DNA of 64,000 nucleotides from Tolumonas auensis DSM 9187 (GCF_000023065.1 NC_012691.1:296501-360500); one strand, 5' to 3'. Positions 8,545 to 19,261 are shown, counted from the first letter of the stretch. The notes: a model not told the origin generated them from the letters alone. Numbers and translations: made by a program.

Positions 8545-10260
8545 ATGATAACTGATCGTTTTGCGCTTCAGGGCTGGCAGAGTGACCGGCTCAACTTATT
8601 ATTTTTACTGGGATTAGGGCTGCTGATATTGGGTGCCGGTCTTGGTTTACGCGATCCCTGGCCAGCGGATGAGCCGCGTTTTGCTCTGGTGGCGAAGCAG
8701 ATGGTGGAGTCCGGGCAATGGCTGTTCCCGTTCCGTGGTGGCGAGATTTATCCGGATAAGCCACCGATGTTTATGTGGGGCATTGCGCTGGGTTATTTCA
8801 TTACCGGCTCACTGCGGGTTGCTTTTTTGCTGCCGTCTTTGCTGGCTGGTTTAGGGTGCATCGCTTTAGTTTATGATATTGCCCGCCGGATCTGGGATCG
8901 GGCAACGGCGTTCCGTGCCGGTTTGTTTTTGCTGTTTGCTGTGCAATTCACGGTACAGGCAAAACAGGCGCAAATTGACGCCCTGGTGACTTTCTTTATC
9001 ACGCTGGGTGGTTATGGGTTTCTGCGGTTTCTGCTGTGCGGTGGTGGCTGGCGCTGGTATTACCTCGGCTGGTTTGCCGCCGGTCTGGGAATTATCACGA
9101 AAGGCGTCGGGATTATTGCGGCACTGGTGTTAATTCCGGCCCTCTGGACCCATCGCGAACAGATAAAACAGGCATCCAAAGCGCAGTGGCTGAAGGGGTT
9201 GGCGGGTCCGCTGTTTATGTTGCTGGCCTGTGCATTGTGGGTGATCCCCATGGTACTGGTGGTGCAGCAGCATCCGTTACCGGAATTTCTGGCGTACCGG
9301 GATAATATCTTATTTCGCCAGACAGTGACCCGTTATGCCAATGCCTGGCATCACATCAAGCCGTTCTGGTTCTATCTGGTGAATGTCATTCCCTCGTTTT
9401 GGTTGCCATGGTCATTGCTGCTGCCCTGGATGGTCTGGCAAACCAAACGGGATGTGAAACTGGGACAGCGCCCGGTGATCCTGCTGGTTGGTTATCTGCT
9501 GCTAATCCTGCTGTTTTTCTCTGCTTCTGCGGGGAAACGGGGCGTGTATATCACACCGGCAACCCCGGTTCTGGCGCTGCTGGTTGCCTACTGGTTACCG
9601 GAATTACTGACCCGACGCTGGCCTGCCCGTCTGCTGGCAGGGTTAGGCTGGTTGTTGAGTGGTTTGTTTTTGTGCGCCGGTCTTGTGTTACTGCTTAAAC
9701 CAGCGTTGATTGCCAAACTGGGCGAGATGGATTCGCCAGTACTGCTGGCATTATCACTGGGCGCAACAGGGCTAGTCGCTAACTGGTTACTACGACGCCA
9801 GCCGTTATCAGCCATTCTGGCGACATTAACCATTCTCTGGCTGCATTATGGTTTCTGGGCGTATCCGCTGATGAATCATCTGCGGACACCGCAACAGATC
9901 ATGCAGCAGGCCGGGCAGCGTTTAGCGCCGCAGGATGAATTATTACTGACTAATTTCCGTGAGCAGTTCCTGTTGTTTGCCGATCGGCCGGTGTATCACT
10001 TTGCCTATCTGCAGGACGATGAACCGCAGCCTACTGATGCGGCAGCATGGGTGCAGGCTGCATCGCATCGCTGGGTGCTAGGTCCGGGTGACAAGCTGAG
10101 TCCGTGTTTTGCTGCGGATAAAGGCATCGCGCTGGGTCAGCGTCATGGTGATGACTGGTTCCTGTTCCGGGCCGATGCAGTATTACCTGCCTGTCAGTCA
10201 GCGCAGAGTTCAGGTGCCGGCATTTTTTATTATGCACCTAAGCTGTTGGTGGGAGAGTGA
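8545..10260 (+). CDS. ArnT-like GT39 glycosyltransferase
   Basis: This is a 571-aa polytopic membrane protein of the GT39/PMT superfamily. The first periplasmic loop carries the catalytic signature LRDPWPADEPRFALVAKQM with acidic residues, then FPFRGGEIYPDKPPMFMWG, as in ArnT. About ten to twelve hydrophobic segments follow, then a soluble C-terminal domain from about residue 440. It probably transfers a sugar from undecaprenyl phosphate to lipid A or another envelope acceptor in the periplasm. No arnA/arnB genes are present, so the donor need not be L-Ara4N. Its stop overlaps the upstream sequence of the epimerase gene. Confidence 0.87.
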   Translation: MITDRFALQGWQSDRLNLLFLLGLGLLILGAGLGLRDPWPADEPRFALVAKQMVESGQWLFPFRGGEIYPDKPPMFMWGIALGYFITGSLRVAFLLPSLLAGLGCIALVYDIARRIWDRATAFRAGLFLLFAVQFTVQAKQAQIDALVTFFITLGGYGFLRFLLCGGGWRWYYLGWFAAGLGIITKGVGIIAALVLIPALWTHREQIKQASKAQWLKGLAGPLFMLLACALWVIPMVLVVQQHPLPEFLAYRDNILFRQTVTRYANAWHHIKPFWFYLVNVIPSFWLPWSLLLPWMVWQTKRDVKLGQRPVILLVGYLLLILLFFSASAGKRGVYITPATPVLALLVAYWLPELLTRRWPARLLAGLGWLLSGLFLCAGLVLLLKPALIAKLGEMDSPVLLALSLGATGLVANWLLRRQPLSAILATLTILWLHYGFWAYPLMNHLRTPQQIMQQAGQRLAPQDELLLTNFREQFLLFADRPVYHFAYLQDDEPQPTDAAAWVQAASHRWVLGPGDKLSPCFAADKGIALGQRHGDDWFLFRADAVLPACQSAQSSGAGIFYYAPKLLVGE

Positions 10261-10262
10261 GT

Positions 10263-11270
10263 ATGCATTATCTGGTTACTGGTGCCGCTGGTTTCATCGG
10301 TTTTCATGTTGCTGAACGGCTACTGGCGGCAGGGCATCAGGTTACCGGTCTGGACAACCTGAATGATTACTACGATGTTAATCTGAAACTGAGCCGGTTA
10401 GCGTTACTGCAAGCGCATCCTGCTTTCCATTTTGTGAAAGGGGATCTGGCCGATCGTACGCTGATGGCCGATCTGTTCACTAACGGACAGTTCCGGCGCG
10501 TGATCCATCTGGGGGCGCAGGCCGGTGTGCGTTATTCACTGGATAATCCGCATGCGTATGCCGATGCCAATCTGGTCGGGCATCTGAATATTCTGGAAGG
10601 ATGCCGTCAGCACAAGATTGAACATCTGTTATATGCTTCTTCCAGCTCGGTGTATGGACTGAACCGCAAAACGCCGTTCTCGGTCAATGACAGTGTCGAT
10701 CATCCGGTCTCTTTATATGCCGCGACGAAAAAAGCCAATGAGCTGATGAGCCACAGTTATGCTCATCTGTATGGGTTACCTTGCACGGGATTGCGTTTCT
10801 TTACCGTGTACGGTCCGTGGGGGCGTCCGGATATGGCACTGTTTAAGTTCACCAAAGCGATTCTGGCCGGGCAGCCGATCGACGTGTATAACTTCGGTGA
10901 GATGAAGCGGGATTTCACGTTTATTGATGATATTGCCGAAGCGATCATTCGTCTGGCGGAGGTGATCCCACAGCCGAATGCGGAATGGACGGTAGAAACC
11001 GGTTCTCCGGCGGAAAGTTCCGCACCATATCGGGTATATAACATTGGCAACAGTCAGCCGGTTGAGCTGAAAACGTTTATCCATGAACTGGAACAGGCGT
11101 TAGGCATTCCGGCTCAGATGAATTTATTGCCACTGCAACCGGGTGATGTGCTGGAAACCAGTGCGGATACTTCAGCACTGGAAACCGTGATTGGTTTTAA
11201 ACCACAGACCCCACTTGCCAGCGGTCTGGCTCGTTTTGTCAGCTGGTATAAATCATTTTATTCGCTGTGA
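10263..11270 (+). CDS. NAD-dependent nucleotide-sugar epimerase, UDP-glucuronate 4-epimerase type
   Basis: This is a short-chain dehydrogenase/epimerase of about 335 aa. It shows the Rossmann motif TGAAGFIGFHVAERLL, GLDNLNDYYDVNLKLSRL, a YxxxK site in VSLYAATKKANEL, and GLRFFTVYGPWGRPDMA. The DNLNDYYDV and FTVYGPWGRPDMA segments are typical of UDP-glucuronate 4-epimerases (CapI/LpsL type), which make UDP-galacturonate. The ATG at 10263 is preferred because GGGAG lies 7 bases upstream; a GTG at 10257 is possible. It is the last gene of the glycolipid operon and converges with pqiC. Confidence 0.88.
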   Translation: MHYLVTGAAGFIGFHVAERLLAAGHQVTGLDNLNDYYDVNLKLSRLALLQAHPAFHFVKGDLADRTLMADLFTNGQFRRVIHLGAQAGVRYSLDNPHAYADANLVGHLNILEGCRQHKIEHLLYASSSSVYGLNRKTPFSVNDSVDHPVSLYAATKKANELMSHSYAHLYGLPCTGLRFFTVYGPWGRPDMALFKFTKAILAGQPIDVYNFGEMKRDFTFIDDIAEAIIRLAEVIPQPNAEWTVETGSPAESSAPYRVYNIGNSQPVELKTFIHELEQALGIPAQMNLLPLQPGDVLETSADTSALETVIGFKPQTPLASGLARFVSWYKSFYSL

Positions 11271-11851
11271 GCCGCATTCTGCAGTAAGGGTTTCAGCTGC
11301 ATTGCCAACTGGCTGGTGGTTTGTTGCCAGCCAGTGCGCAGCTCGCGCACCAGGGCCGGATAGCCATCAGCTGTCAGCGGATACAATTGCTGGAATTGTC
11401 CGCTGTATTGTTGTTTTCCCGTGTTCAGCACCCATTCACCACTGATCACGGCATGGCCATCGGCCTTACCGTGAAAGCCGCGTATTTTGACCTGTAACTG
11501 AGCGATATTTTGTCCTGCCATTTGCCCATTCTGCCACTGCCAGTCCGGTAACTGCTGTCTCAGGTTTTGCAGTAAGGCGCGGGTCAGTTGCTTATCCAGC
11601 GCTTCCGCCCAGCGATGCTGATTCGCGGTGGTCAGCTGTACGTCATCCTGCTGATAAACGATACCGATGCTGCTCAGATAATCCGCCAGCTCCACATCAC
11701 TCACGGCGACCACGGGCTGCTGGCTGGCAGATAAGGTGCCGCTTTGTTCATCCGGTAACGCAATGGCATAGTATTGTGGCGCCGTGGCAGTGCTGCAGGC
11801 TGAGAGTCCGCACAATAACAGGACAACAAGTACATATCGCGGCATCATCAT
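11258..11851 (-). CDS. pqiC: PqiC outer-membrane lipoprotein
   Basis: This is a 197-aa lipoprotein of the PqiC/YmbA (DUF330, ABC-type transport auxiliary) family. A lipobox LSAC (about residues 16-19) ends the signal peptide and the mature part begins STATAPQYYAIALP. In E. coli PqiC anchors the PqiB needle-like MCE assembly at the outer membrane for lipid transport across the periplasm. It is the third gene of pqiABC, with ATGA overlap to pqiB. The 3' end overlaps the end of the convergent epimerase gene by 13 bases. Confidence 0.9.
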   Translation of the reverse strand: MMMPRYVLVVLLLCGLSACSTATAPQYYAIALPDEQSGTLSASQQPVVAVSDVELADYLSSIGIVYQQDDVQLTTANQHRWAEALDKQLTRALLQNLRQQLPDWQWQNGQMAGQNIAQLQVKIRGFHGKADGHAVISGEWVLNTGKQQYSGQFQQLYPLTADGYPALVRELRTGWQQTTSQLAMQLKPLLQNAAHSE

Positions 11852-13485
11852 TTGGCTTTCCTCGGTTCAGGATCGGTAGCAGTGTCTGGCTGGAACAGCA
11901 GTGCATTCGGCTTTTCATTCAGTGTCCGCGCCATTGGCTGCACTTCGCGTAAGACCCGGTTCAGGGATTGAATCGAACGATTCAGTTCACCATAAGCAGG
12001 TGAGCTGGCGGACAAGCCCTTAAGGGTCTGCTGCATCTCAGCCAGCGTTCTCTTCAGTTCTGCCGGCAGCTCCTGACTGCTTTGCTGATTGGCAATCTTA
12101 TCCATGCTGGCACTGACTTGTCTGACGTTCGCCATCGCCGCCTCGGTTTCGGTCAGCATGGTCTGGGCGTTTGTCAGCACTTGTTCAATATCCAGCTGGT
12201 TCAGTTTGTTCAGCAATTGCACCACCTGCTGTTCGATTCGCGCCAGTCCGCCCGAAGCAGTGGGTAAGGTCCGGTAATTGGCCAGTTCACCCAGTCCGGT
12301 TGTTTTCGGTAAATCAGGATAAAAATTGAGATCAACATACAGCGCGCCGGTCAGCAGGTTACCCGAGCGCAGAGAAGCGCGTAAGCCCTGTCTGACTGCG
12401 GTGGTAAACTCTTTCTCCCAGTTAGGTAACTGATCTTTATCCATATCACCACGGATGCGGCCCGGCTCAATACGGATCAATACCGGGATCTGGCGGGAGC
12501 GGGCGGTCAGCAGGTCATTACCCGGCACAGAGAATGGTACAGCCAGCACACTCCCCACCTGAATACCGCGATATTCGACCGGGGCTCCGGGGTTCAGTCC
12601 GCGAACTGATTCATCGAAGAGTAATATGTAATCAACCTTATCCTGATAGCGACGGATGGTACTGCTGTCCTCATCGGCATAAAGATTAAAGGAACGGTAG
12701 CCTTTTACCGGCTGACCCAGTTCCCAGCCAGGTGGCACGCTGAAACTGACACCACCGGAGAGGATGGTTTCCAGTGTTCCGGTTTTGATCTTGATGCCAT
12801 CGGTCGCGGCCTGTAACTGAATGCCGCGGTTGAGCCAGAAACGGGTATTACTGGTGACCAGTGCATCATATGGTGCCTGAATAAACAGCTGGTAGCTCAT
12901 CTGCCGCGAGTCGGATTTAAACTCTGCCTGTTCCACCCGACCAACCGTAAAGCCACGATATAACACCGGATCTCCGATCGATAAGGCACTGTCCTGTTCG
13001 CTGCTGAGCTCGATCCGTAATCCGGGCGCGTTAGTTGGTGTCACCGGCGGGGTATCAAGCACCGTAAATTCCAGCTTATGCTCTTTGCTTTTGCCGGGCT
13101 GCAATTCCAGATAGGAACCGGATAACAGTGTATTGAGTCCGGAGATCCCACTCTTACCCACGCGCGGTTTTACTACCCAGAAACGGGTATCCTCACGTAA
13201 TAATGGCTCGGCTTCGACATTCATCTGCGCAGTGACAATGACATGCTTCAGATCGTTACCAAGACGTACCGTCTGTACTTTACCGATTTCAACACTGCGG
13301 GCTTTGATCGGCGTTTTGCCCGGTTCAAGGCCTTCCGCATTATCCATTTCCAGCGTGATCAATGGTCCCTGACTATTGATAGTGGTTACGACCATCCATA
13401 AGCCAATACAGGCGGCGACAATCGGGATCAGCCAGATCGGGGATAAACGTTGTAACTTTTTGATTCTGGCGTAATTATTCGGCAC
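11848..13485 (-). CDS. pqiB: PqiB MCE-domain protein
   Basis: This is a 545-aa protein with one N-terminal transmembrane helix (SPIWLIPIVAACIGLWMVVTTI) and three MCE domains in series: around residues 35-130 (LEPGKTPIKARSVEIGKV), 150-240 (ALSIGDPVLYRGFTVGRV) and 280-390 (LNPGAPVEYRGIQVGSV). A long helical C-terminus follows. PqiB hexamers form a syringe-like channel between the membranes. It overlaps pqiA by 11 bases and pqiC by 4, so the three genes are one transcription unit. Confidence 0.94.
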   Translation of the reverse strand: MPNNYARIKKLQRLSPIWLIPIVAACIGLWMVVTTINSQGPLITLEMDNAEGLEPGKTPIKARSVEIGKVQTVRLGNDLKHVIVTAQMNVEAEPLLREDTRFWVVKPRVGKSGISGLNTLLSGSYLELQPGKSKEHKLEFTVLDTPPVTPTNAPGLRIELSSEQDSALSIGDPVLYRGFTVGRVEQAEFKSDSRQMSYQLFIQAPYDALVTSNTRFWLNRGIQLQAATDGIKIKTGTLETILSGGVSFSVPPGWELGQPVKGYRSFNLYADEDSSTIRRYQDKVDYILLFDESVRGLNPGAPVEYRGIQVGSVLAVPFSVPGNDLLTARSRQIPVLIRIEPGRIRGDMDKDQLPNWEKEFTTAVRQGLRASLRSGNLLTGALYVDLNFYPDLPKTTGLGELANYRTLPTASGGLARIEQQVVQLLNKLNQLDIEQVLTNAQTMLTETEAAMANVRQVSASMDKIANQQSSQELPAELKRTLAEMQQTLKGLSASSPAYGELNRSIQSLNRVLREVQPMARTLNEKPNALLFQPDTATDPEPRKAK

Positions 13486-14776
13486 GGTCTGATTTACCTT
13501 CTGTTACTGGTTGAACGGTATCGGGTTCGGTATCCCACAGCAGTCGCGGGTCAAAGCTCATGGCTGATAACATGGTCAATACTACCACGCCAGCAAAGGC
13601 CAGTGCGGCGGATCCCGGATAAACTGACATCAGTTTACCCATGCGGATCAGCGCGACCAGGATGGCCACCACAAACACGTCGACCATCGACCAGCGACCG
13701 ATAAATTCGGTCAGCCGGTAGAGACGGGTACGTCCGCGGCGGTGATGCAGTCGTTTCACATAGACACTCCAGCATAACCAGCTGATGGCGAGCATTTTCA
13801 CCATCGGAACCAGAACGCTGGCGATAAAAATAATCAGCGCTACCGGATAAGAGCCCATGTCCCACAATAACACCACACCACCAAGGATGGTGGAGTAGGT
13901 TTGCTGGCCAAAGCTTTCCGTCACCATGATGGGAAGGATATTGGCCGGAATATAAAGGATCGCGGCGGTAAACAATAACGCCAAAGTCCATTGCAGGCTG
14001 TGTGGTTTACGGGCATGTAATACGCTCTGACAGCGTGGGCAGCGATGCGTTTTGAGTGATACCAATCCGTGGCAGGCATGACAAAGCGTTAAGTTCTGGT
14101 CAATGGCTCTGCCGCGGGGCGCAGGTGGGGTACGCAAATGTACCGGACCGCTTTGTTGCCACCACAGCCAGTCGCGATCAATGGCACTAAACGCTTTCAG
14201 CATAGTCAGGGAAAACAGCACATAGGCCCAGAAACTGTAGCCGAGTTCAATATCGGCCAATGAGGCTATTTTTATCAGACTGACCAGTACACCGATCAAA
14301 AATACTTCCACCATGCACCAGGGGATCAGCCGGAACAGCCACAAGGTATAGCGTTTACGTAAGCGTTTACCGCGCCACTGGCCGAGGCGGGAATAAATAA
14401 GACAAATCAGTAACAGACAAATGGCGGGCAGGATCTGCATAAACAGATAGACCGTCAGCGCCAGCGCCGGATGCTGTTCTTCCAGCAACGTGGTTGCGGT
14501 CTGATACAGCGTCATATCCTGATGCATGCCTTTGACCATCATGCCGAGAAACGGAAACAGATTGCTGCACAGCAGCATGATCAGTGCCGCGATACTGTAA
14601 ACCATCGGCTGCAGGCGTGCCTCTGCCGGCAGGCTACGGAGCTTGTGTTCACAGCGTGGGCACACGGCTTGTTCACCGGGCTGCAATGGCGGTACCACCA
14701 TCAGCCAGTCACATTCATGGCAGGCAGTATATTGTACGGCAGAGCGAACATAGGTACTGCGACGATGGCGTTTCAT
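13475..14776 (-). CDS. pqiA: PqiA inner-membrane protein
   Basis: This is a polytopic protein of about 433 aa with two PqiA domains. Each domain is led by a zinc-ribbon-like pair of CxxC motifs (CHECDW...CPRCEH near the start; CHACHG...CPRCQS in the middle), followed by four transmembrane helices. The repeated signatures SNLFPFLGMMVKG and PANILPIMVTESFGQQTYSTILGGVVLLW are diagnostic. I place the start at 14776 (MKRHRRSTYVRS) because the frame upstream has no family-like sequence. No clear ribosome-binding site is seen, so the start is uncertain. It is the first gene of pqiABC. Confidence 0.9.
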   Translation of the reverse strand: MKRHRRSTYVRSAVQYTACHECDWLMVVPPLQPGEQAVCPRCEHKLRSLPAEARLQPMVYSIAALIMLLCSNLFPFLGMMVKGMHQDMTLYQTATTLLEEQHPALALTVYLFMQILPAICLLLICLIYSRLGQWRGKRLRKRYTLWLFRLIPWCMVEVFLIGVLVSLIKIASLADIELGYSFWAYVLFSLTMLKAFSAIDRDWLWWQQSGPVHLRTPPAPRGRAIDQNLTLCHACHGLVSLKTHRCPRCQSVLHARKPHSLQWTLALLFTAAILYIPANILPIMVTESFGQQTYSTILGGVVLLWDMGSYPVALIIFIASVLVPMVKMLAISWLCWSVYVKRLHHRRGRTRLYRLTEFIGRWSMVDVFVVAILVALIRMGKLMSVYPGSAALAFAGVVVLTMLSAMSFDPRLLWDTEPDTVQPVTEGKSDRAE

Positions 14777-14876
14777 GGAGGACAGGGAATAATTCCGGAA
14801 TGAAAAAATACTATTACAGTGTAGCGCGGGCGGGGTCTGGCTGGAATGGATGTGAATGAAAAAGCGTATCAAGAAC

Positions 14877-14904
14877 AAAGCCCGCTCATTACTGAACGGG
14901 CTTT
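14877..14904 (-). terminator. terminator after ilvC
   Basis: AAAGCCCG (14877-14884) pairs with CGGGCTTT (14897-14904), with three further inner pairs across a mismatch. It lies 30 bases past the ilvC stop, between ilvC and the upstream end of pqiA, and may also block antisense read-through. Confidence 0.75.
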
Positions 14905-14933
14905 TGTATTTACAGGGTATTAATCAGGAACGA

Positions 14934-16418
14934 TTAACCACCAACTGCAATACGTTTCATGTCTTTCATGTAACCGCGCAGTACTTTACCAACCTGCTCG
15001 ATTGGATGGTTACGGATGATTTCGTTCACCTGAACCAGCGTTACGTTATCAACACCGTTGTCTTTTACAGACAGGGTTTTACCAATCACGTCAGTGCCCA
15101 CTTTCGGCATGATGTGCGCTTTCAGCAATGGTACTGCTGCGTTAGCAAACAGGTAGTTACCGTATTCAGCGGTGTCAGAGATAACCACGTTCATTTCGTA
15201 CAGACGCTTACGCGCGATGGTGTTTGCGATCAGCGGCAGTTCGTGCAGTGATTCGTAGTAAGCAGATTCAGCAATGATGCCTGATTCGGTCATGGTTTCG
15301 AACGCCAGTTCAACACCCGCTTTTACCATGGCAACCATCAGGATACCGTTGTCGAAGTATTCCTGTTCTGCAATCGCGCCGTCGAATGCTGGTGCATTTT
15401 CGAATGCAGAAGCACCGGTTTCTTCACGCCATCTGAACAGATCCGCATCGTTGTTTGCCCAGTCAGCCATCATGCCGCTGGAGAACGCGCCAGAGATGAT
15501 GTCGTCCTGGTGTTTACGGAACAGTGGACGCATCAGTACACGCATCTCTTCTGCCAGTTCGAATGCACGCAGTTTAGCCGGGTTAGACAGACGATCCATC
15601 ATGGCAGTGATGCCACCCTGTTTCAGGGCTTCGGTGATGGTTTCCCAACCGAACTGGATCAGTTTGCCCGCATAACCAGCATCGATACCGTCAGCGATCA
15701 TTTTTTCGTAGCACAGGATAGAACCAGCCTGCAGCATACCGCACAGAATAGTCTGTTCGCCCATCAGGTCAGACTTAACTTCCGCAACGAAAGAAGACTG
15801 CAGAACACCGGCACGGTGACCACCAGTTGCCGCAGCCCATGCTTTAGCAATTGCCAGACCGTCACCTTTTGGATCGTTTTCCGGGTGAACAGCGATCAGT
15901 GTTGGAACACCGAAACCACGTTTGTATTCTTCACGAACTTCAGTGCCCGGGCATTTTGGCGCAACCATCACAACAGTGATGTCTTTACGGATCTGAGTGC
16001 CTTCTTCCACGATGTTGAAACCGTGAGAGTAACCCAGCGCAGCGCCGTCTTTCATCAGCGGCATAACTGCTTTAACAACGCTGGTGTGCTGTTTGTCCGG
16101 CGTCAGGTTTACTACCAGATCCGCAGTTGGGATCAGGTCTTCGTAAGTGCCGACAGTGAAGCCGTTTTCAGAGGCTTGTTTGAATGATTTACGTTTTTCA
16201 GCGATAGCTTCTGCGCGCAGTGCGTAGGAAACGTCTAAACCTGAGTCACGCATGTTCAGACCCTGGTTCAGGCCTTGTGCGCCACAGCCCACGATCACGA
16301 CTTTTTTGCCTTTCAGGAAATCGCATTCGCTGGCGAATTCGTCACGGTTCATGAAACGACATTTGCCTAATTGTTCTAACTGCTGACGCAGGTTCAGGGT
16401 ATTGAAGTAGTTAGCCAT
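14934..16418 (-). CDS. ilvC: ketol-acid reductoisomerase (class II)
   Basis: This is the NADPH-dependent enzyme of isoleucine/valine synthesis, converting acetolactate or acetohydroxybutyrate to dihydroxyacids. At 494 aa it is the long class II form with a duplicated C-terminal domain. [23 protein letters not shown] at the start and [25 protein letters not shown] (Rossmann motif) are almost identical to the enteric protein. The ATG at 16418 gives this conserved start; upstream in-frame ATGs were rejected. It is divergent from ilvY, whose product probably activates it in response to substrate. Confidence 0.97.
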   Translation of the reverse strand: MANYFNTLNLRQQLEQLGKCRFMNRDEFASECDFLKGKKVVIVGCGAQGLNQGLNMRDSGLDVSYALRAEAIAEKRKSFKQASENGFTVGTYEDLIPTADLVVNLTPDKQHTSVVKAVMPLMKDGAALGYSHGFNIVEEGTQIRKDITVVMVAPKCPGTEVREEYKRGFGVPTLIAVHPENDPKGDGLAIAKAWAAATGGHRAGVLQSSFVAEVKSDLMGEQTILCGMLQAGSILCYEKMIADGIDAGYAGKLIQFGWETITEALKQGGITAMMDRLSNPAKLRAFELAEEMRVLMRPLFRKHQDDIISGAFSSGMMADWANNDADLFRWREETGASAFENAPAFDGAIAEQEYFDNGILMVAMVKAGVELAFETMTESGIIAESAYYESLHELPLIANTIARKRLYEMNVVISDTAEYGNYLFANAAVPLLKAHIMPKVGTDVIGKTLSVKDNGVDNVTLVQVNEIIRNHPIEQVGKVLRGYMKDMKRIAVGG

Positions 16419-16570
16419 CTGGAATAGCTCCATGCTGAAATTGAGATTGCTGTATAGGGTCTGATAACGGTCAGAGTCCGAAAACTGCACTACTATAAAC
16501 GAGCAATGACATTGCTGGAAATGATATATTTAGAACTAAATATTGCGTTTTTTGCAACGTGGAGTGACTC

Positions 16571-17449
16571 ATGGATTTCCGTACCTTATCGTTATTTGCG
16601 CATTTGGCGCACACGCTGCATTTTGCCAATACTGCCAACCAGATGGCGGTTAGTCCTTCCACGTTAAGCCGGACGATGCAACGGCTGGAGCAGGAAACGG
16701 GCTGTGCGTTGTTTGAACGCGATAACCGCAGTGTCGTATTAACTGCCGAAGGGCGTCGTTTACTTACTTTCGCCGAGCGCTGGTTGCAGGAATGGCAGGA
16801 TTTGCGTGATGATTTACGTCATCCACGTGAAGCATTGCAGGGGCGGATCCGCGTCTTTTGTTCGGTTACCGCTAGCTATTTTCTGTTACCGGAAGTGCTG
16901 GGGCGCTTTCGTCATCGTTATCCGCAGCTGGAACTGAAACTCGAAACCGGCGATGCGGCACTGGCGGTAGACAAAGTGCTGCAGGAAGAAACGGACATTG
17001 CGATTGCTGCCCGGCCGGATGCGTTGCCGGCACGGTTACAATATTGTTTGTTACAACAGGTGCCTTTGGTCTTTATTGCCCCCCGAAACAGCACCAATGT
17101 CAGTCAGTGGCTGAAAGACGGCGAACCCGACTGGTCACAGGTGCCGTTGATCGTATCGCAGCAGGGGTTGGCCCGGAAACGTTGTGACCAGTGGTTTCGT
17201 AATAAAGGTATCAGCCCGAACATCTATGCGGAAGTGGCAGGTAATGAAGCAATTGTCAGCATGGTAACGCTGGATTGTGGCATTGGTCTGGTACCGGAAG
17301 CGGTGATTGAACATAGTACATTTGGCTCTCAGGTACGGGTGATCCAGCCGGTGCCGGCACTCAAACCCTTCGAGGTTGGCTTTTGTGTGCTCAAACGAAG
17401 ACTCGAAGAGCCCTTGCTGCAGGCCTTCTGGCAGATGGTTCAGCAATGA
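16571..17449 (+). CDS. ilvY: LysR-family activator IlvY
   Basis: This is a 292-aa LysR-type regulator. The N-terminal winged helix-turn-helix MDFRTLSLFAHLAHTLHFANTANQMAVSPSTLSRTMQRLE is followed by a type 2 periplasmic-binding effector domain. Divergent placement from ilvC across about 150 bp is the classic IlvY arrangement, in which acetolactate-bound IlvY turns on ilvC. No downstream partner; pgi follows after 139 bp. Confidence 0.95.
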   Translation: MDFRTLSLFAHLAHTLHFANTANQMAVSPSTLSRTMQRLEQETGCALFERDNRSVVLTAEGRRLLTFAERWLQEWQDLRDDLRHPREALQGRIRVFCSVTASYFLLPEVLGRFRHRYPQLELKLETGDAALAVDKVLQEETDIAIAARPDALPARLQYCLLQQVPLVFIAPRNSTNVSQWLKDGEPDWSQVPLIVSQQGLARKRCDQWFRNKGISPNIYAEVAGNEAIVSMVTLDCGIGLVPEAVIEHSTFGSQVRVIQPVPALKPFEVGFCVLKRRLEEPLLQAFWQMVQQ

Positions 17450-17588
17450 TCGCCGGTTGCAGCAAATCCATACAAAAAGGTGTAAACTGCGGTCTGAATC
17501 ATCGGCACTGTGCATACGTTGTGGGGGCTCTGTGAGACGTATGTGCAGACAATAAAAGTTTATTAATCGACTCAGGAAAAGTGACACG

Positions 17589-19238
17589 ATGAAAAACATC
17601 AATCCTACCCAGACCAAAGCGTGGAAAGCGCTGGAAACACATTTCGCTGCGAATAAAGATCGCCAGCTGAGTGAATTGTTTGCTGCAGACCCTGCTCGTT
17701 TTGACAAGTTTTCCACCACCTACAAAGACAATATTCTGGTGGATTACTCCAAAAACCTGATCACTGACGAAACACTGGATCTGTTGATCGATCTGGCTCA
17801 CGAAGTGGATCTGCGCTCTGCTATTGATGCCATGTTCAATGGTGAGAAGATTAATCACACTGAAGGCCGTGCTGTTCTGCACACTGCATTGCGTAACCGT
17901 TCAAACCGTCCTGTGATGGTTGACGGCAAAGACGTTATGCCGGAAGTGAATGCGGTACTGGCTAAAATCAAAGCTTTCTGTGACAGCGTTATTTCCGGTG
18001 AATGGAAAGGTTATACCGGTAAAGCGATCCAGCACGTAGTGAACATCGGTATCGGTGGTTCTGATTTAGGCCCGGTGATGATCACTGAAGCGCTGCGTCC
18101 GTTCAAAAATCATCTGCAGATGCACTTCGTTTCCAACGTCGATGGTACTCATATCGCAGAAACACTGAAAAATGTTGATCCGGAAACCACACTGTTCCTG
18201 GTTGCATCCAAGACCTTCACCACTCAGGAAACCATGACCAATGCGCTGTCTGCGCGTGACTGGTTTGTGAATATCGCTGGTGATCAGGCTCATGTAGCAA
18301 AACATTTCGCCGCGCTGTCTACCAACACCAAAGCCGTGGCTGAATTTGGTATCGACACTGCCAACATGTTCGAGTTCTGGGACTGGGTTGGTGGTCGTTA
18401 CTCTTCCTGGTCTGCGATTGGTATGCCAATCGCACTGTCACTGGGCTTTGAAAACTTCGAAGCACTGCTGGAAGGCGCGTTTGAGATGGATACCCATTTC
18501 GCCACCACCAGTTATGAACAAAACATTCCGGTTCTGCTGGCCCTGATCGGCCTGTGGTACAACAATTTCTACGAAGCTGAATCTGAAGCTATCCTGCCGT
18601 ATGACCAGTACATGCACCGTTTTGCTGCTTACTTCCAGCAGGGCAACATGGAATCCAACGGTAAATATGTTGACCGTAACGGCAACAAAGTGGATTACCA
18701 GACTGGCCCAATCATTTGGGGCGAACCAGGCACTAACGGTCAGCACGCGTTCTATCAGCTGATGCATCAGGGAACTAAACTGATCCCTTGTGACTTCCTG
18801 GCTCCGGCGATCACTCACAACCCAATCGGTGATCATCACCCTAAACTGCTGGCGAACTTCTTTGCCCAGACCGAAGCGCTGGCATTTGGTAAGTCTAAAG
18901 AAGCGGTTGAAGCTGAATTCCTGGCGGCAGGCAAAACACTGGAACAGGTTAAAGATCTGGTGCCATTCAAAGTATTTGAAGGTAACCGTCCAACCAACTC
19001 CATTCTGTTTAAACAGATGACGCCACAAACGCTGGGTGCTCTGATTGCCATGTACGAACACAAAATCTTCGTACAAGGTATCATCTGGAATATCTTCAGC
19101 TTTGACCAATGGGGTGTTGAACTGGGTAAGCAACTGGCGAACAAGATCCTGCCTGAGCTGAATTCAGATGCAGCTGTGACCAGCCATGACAGCTCTACCA
19201 ATGGTCTGATCAACACCTGGAAAGCGTGGAAAGCGTAA
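17589..19238 (+). CDS. pgi: glucose-6-phosphate isomerase
   Basis: This is a 549-aa phosphoglucose isomerase linking glucose-6-P and fructose-6-P in glycolysis. It shows the family signatures [66 protein letters not shown] and the C-terminal [13 protein letters not shown]. Length and motifs are those of the enteric enzyme. It is monocistronic, with a strong terminator downstream. Codon use here is strongly biased, as expected for a highly expressed gene. Confidence 0.97.
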
Positions 19239-19261
19239 ATACAATTTCTCGCTTATCCGCC

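Noticed and set aside
8545..10260. A true arnT for aminoarabinose transfer and polymyxin resistance.
   Set aside because: arnA, arnB and arnD are absent and the neighbouring epimerase points to another sugar, so the symbol was not used.
15510..16187. Long open frame antisense to ilvC (225 codons).
   Set aside because: It is a shadow of the strongly biased codon use of ilvC; no family resemblance and no ribosome-binding site. Similar antisense frames over rep, pgi, fruA and glmS were dropped for the same reason.
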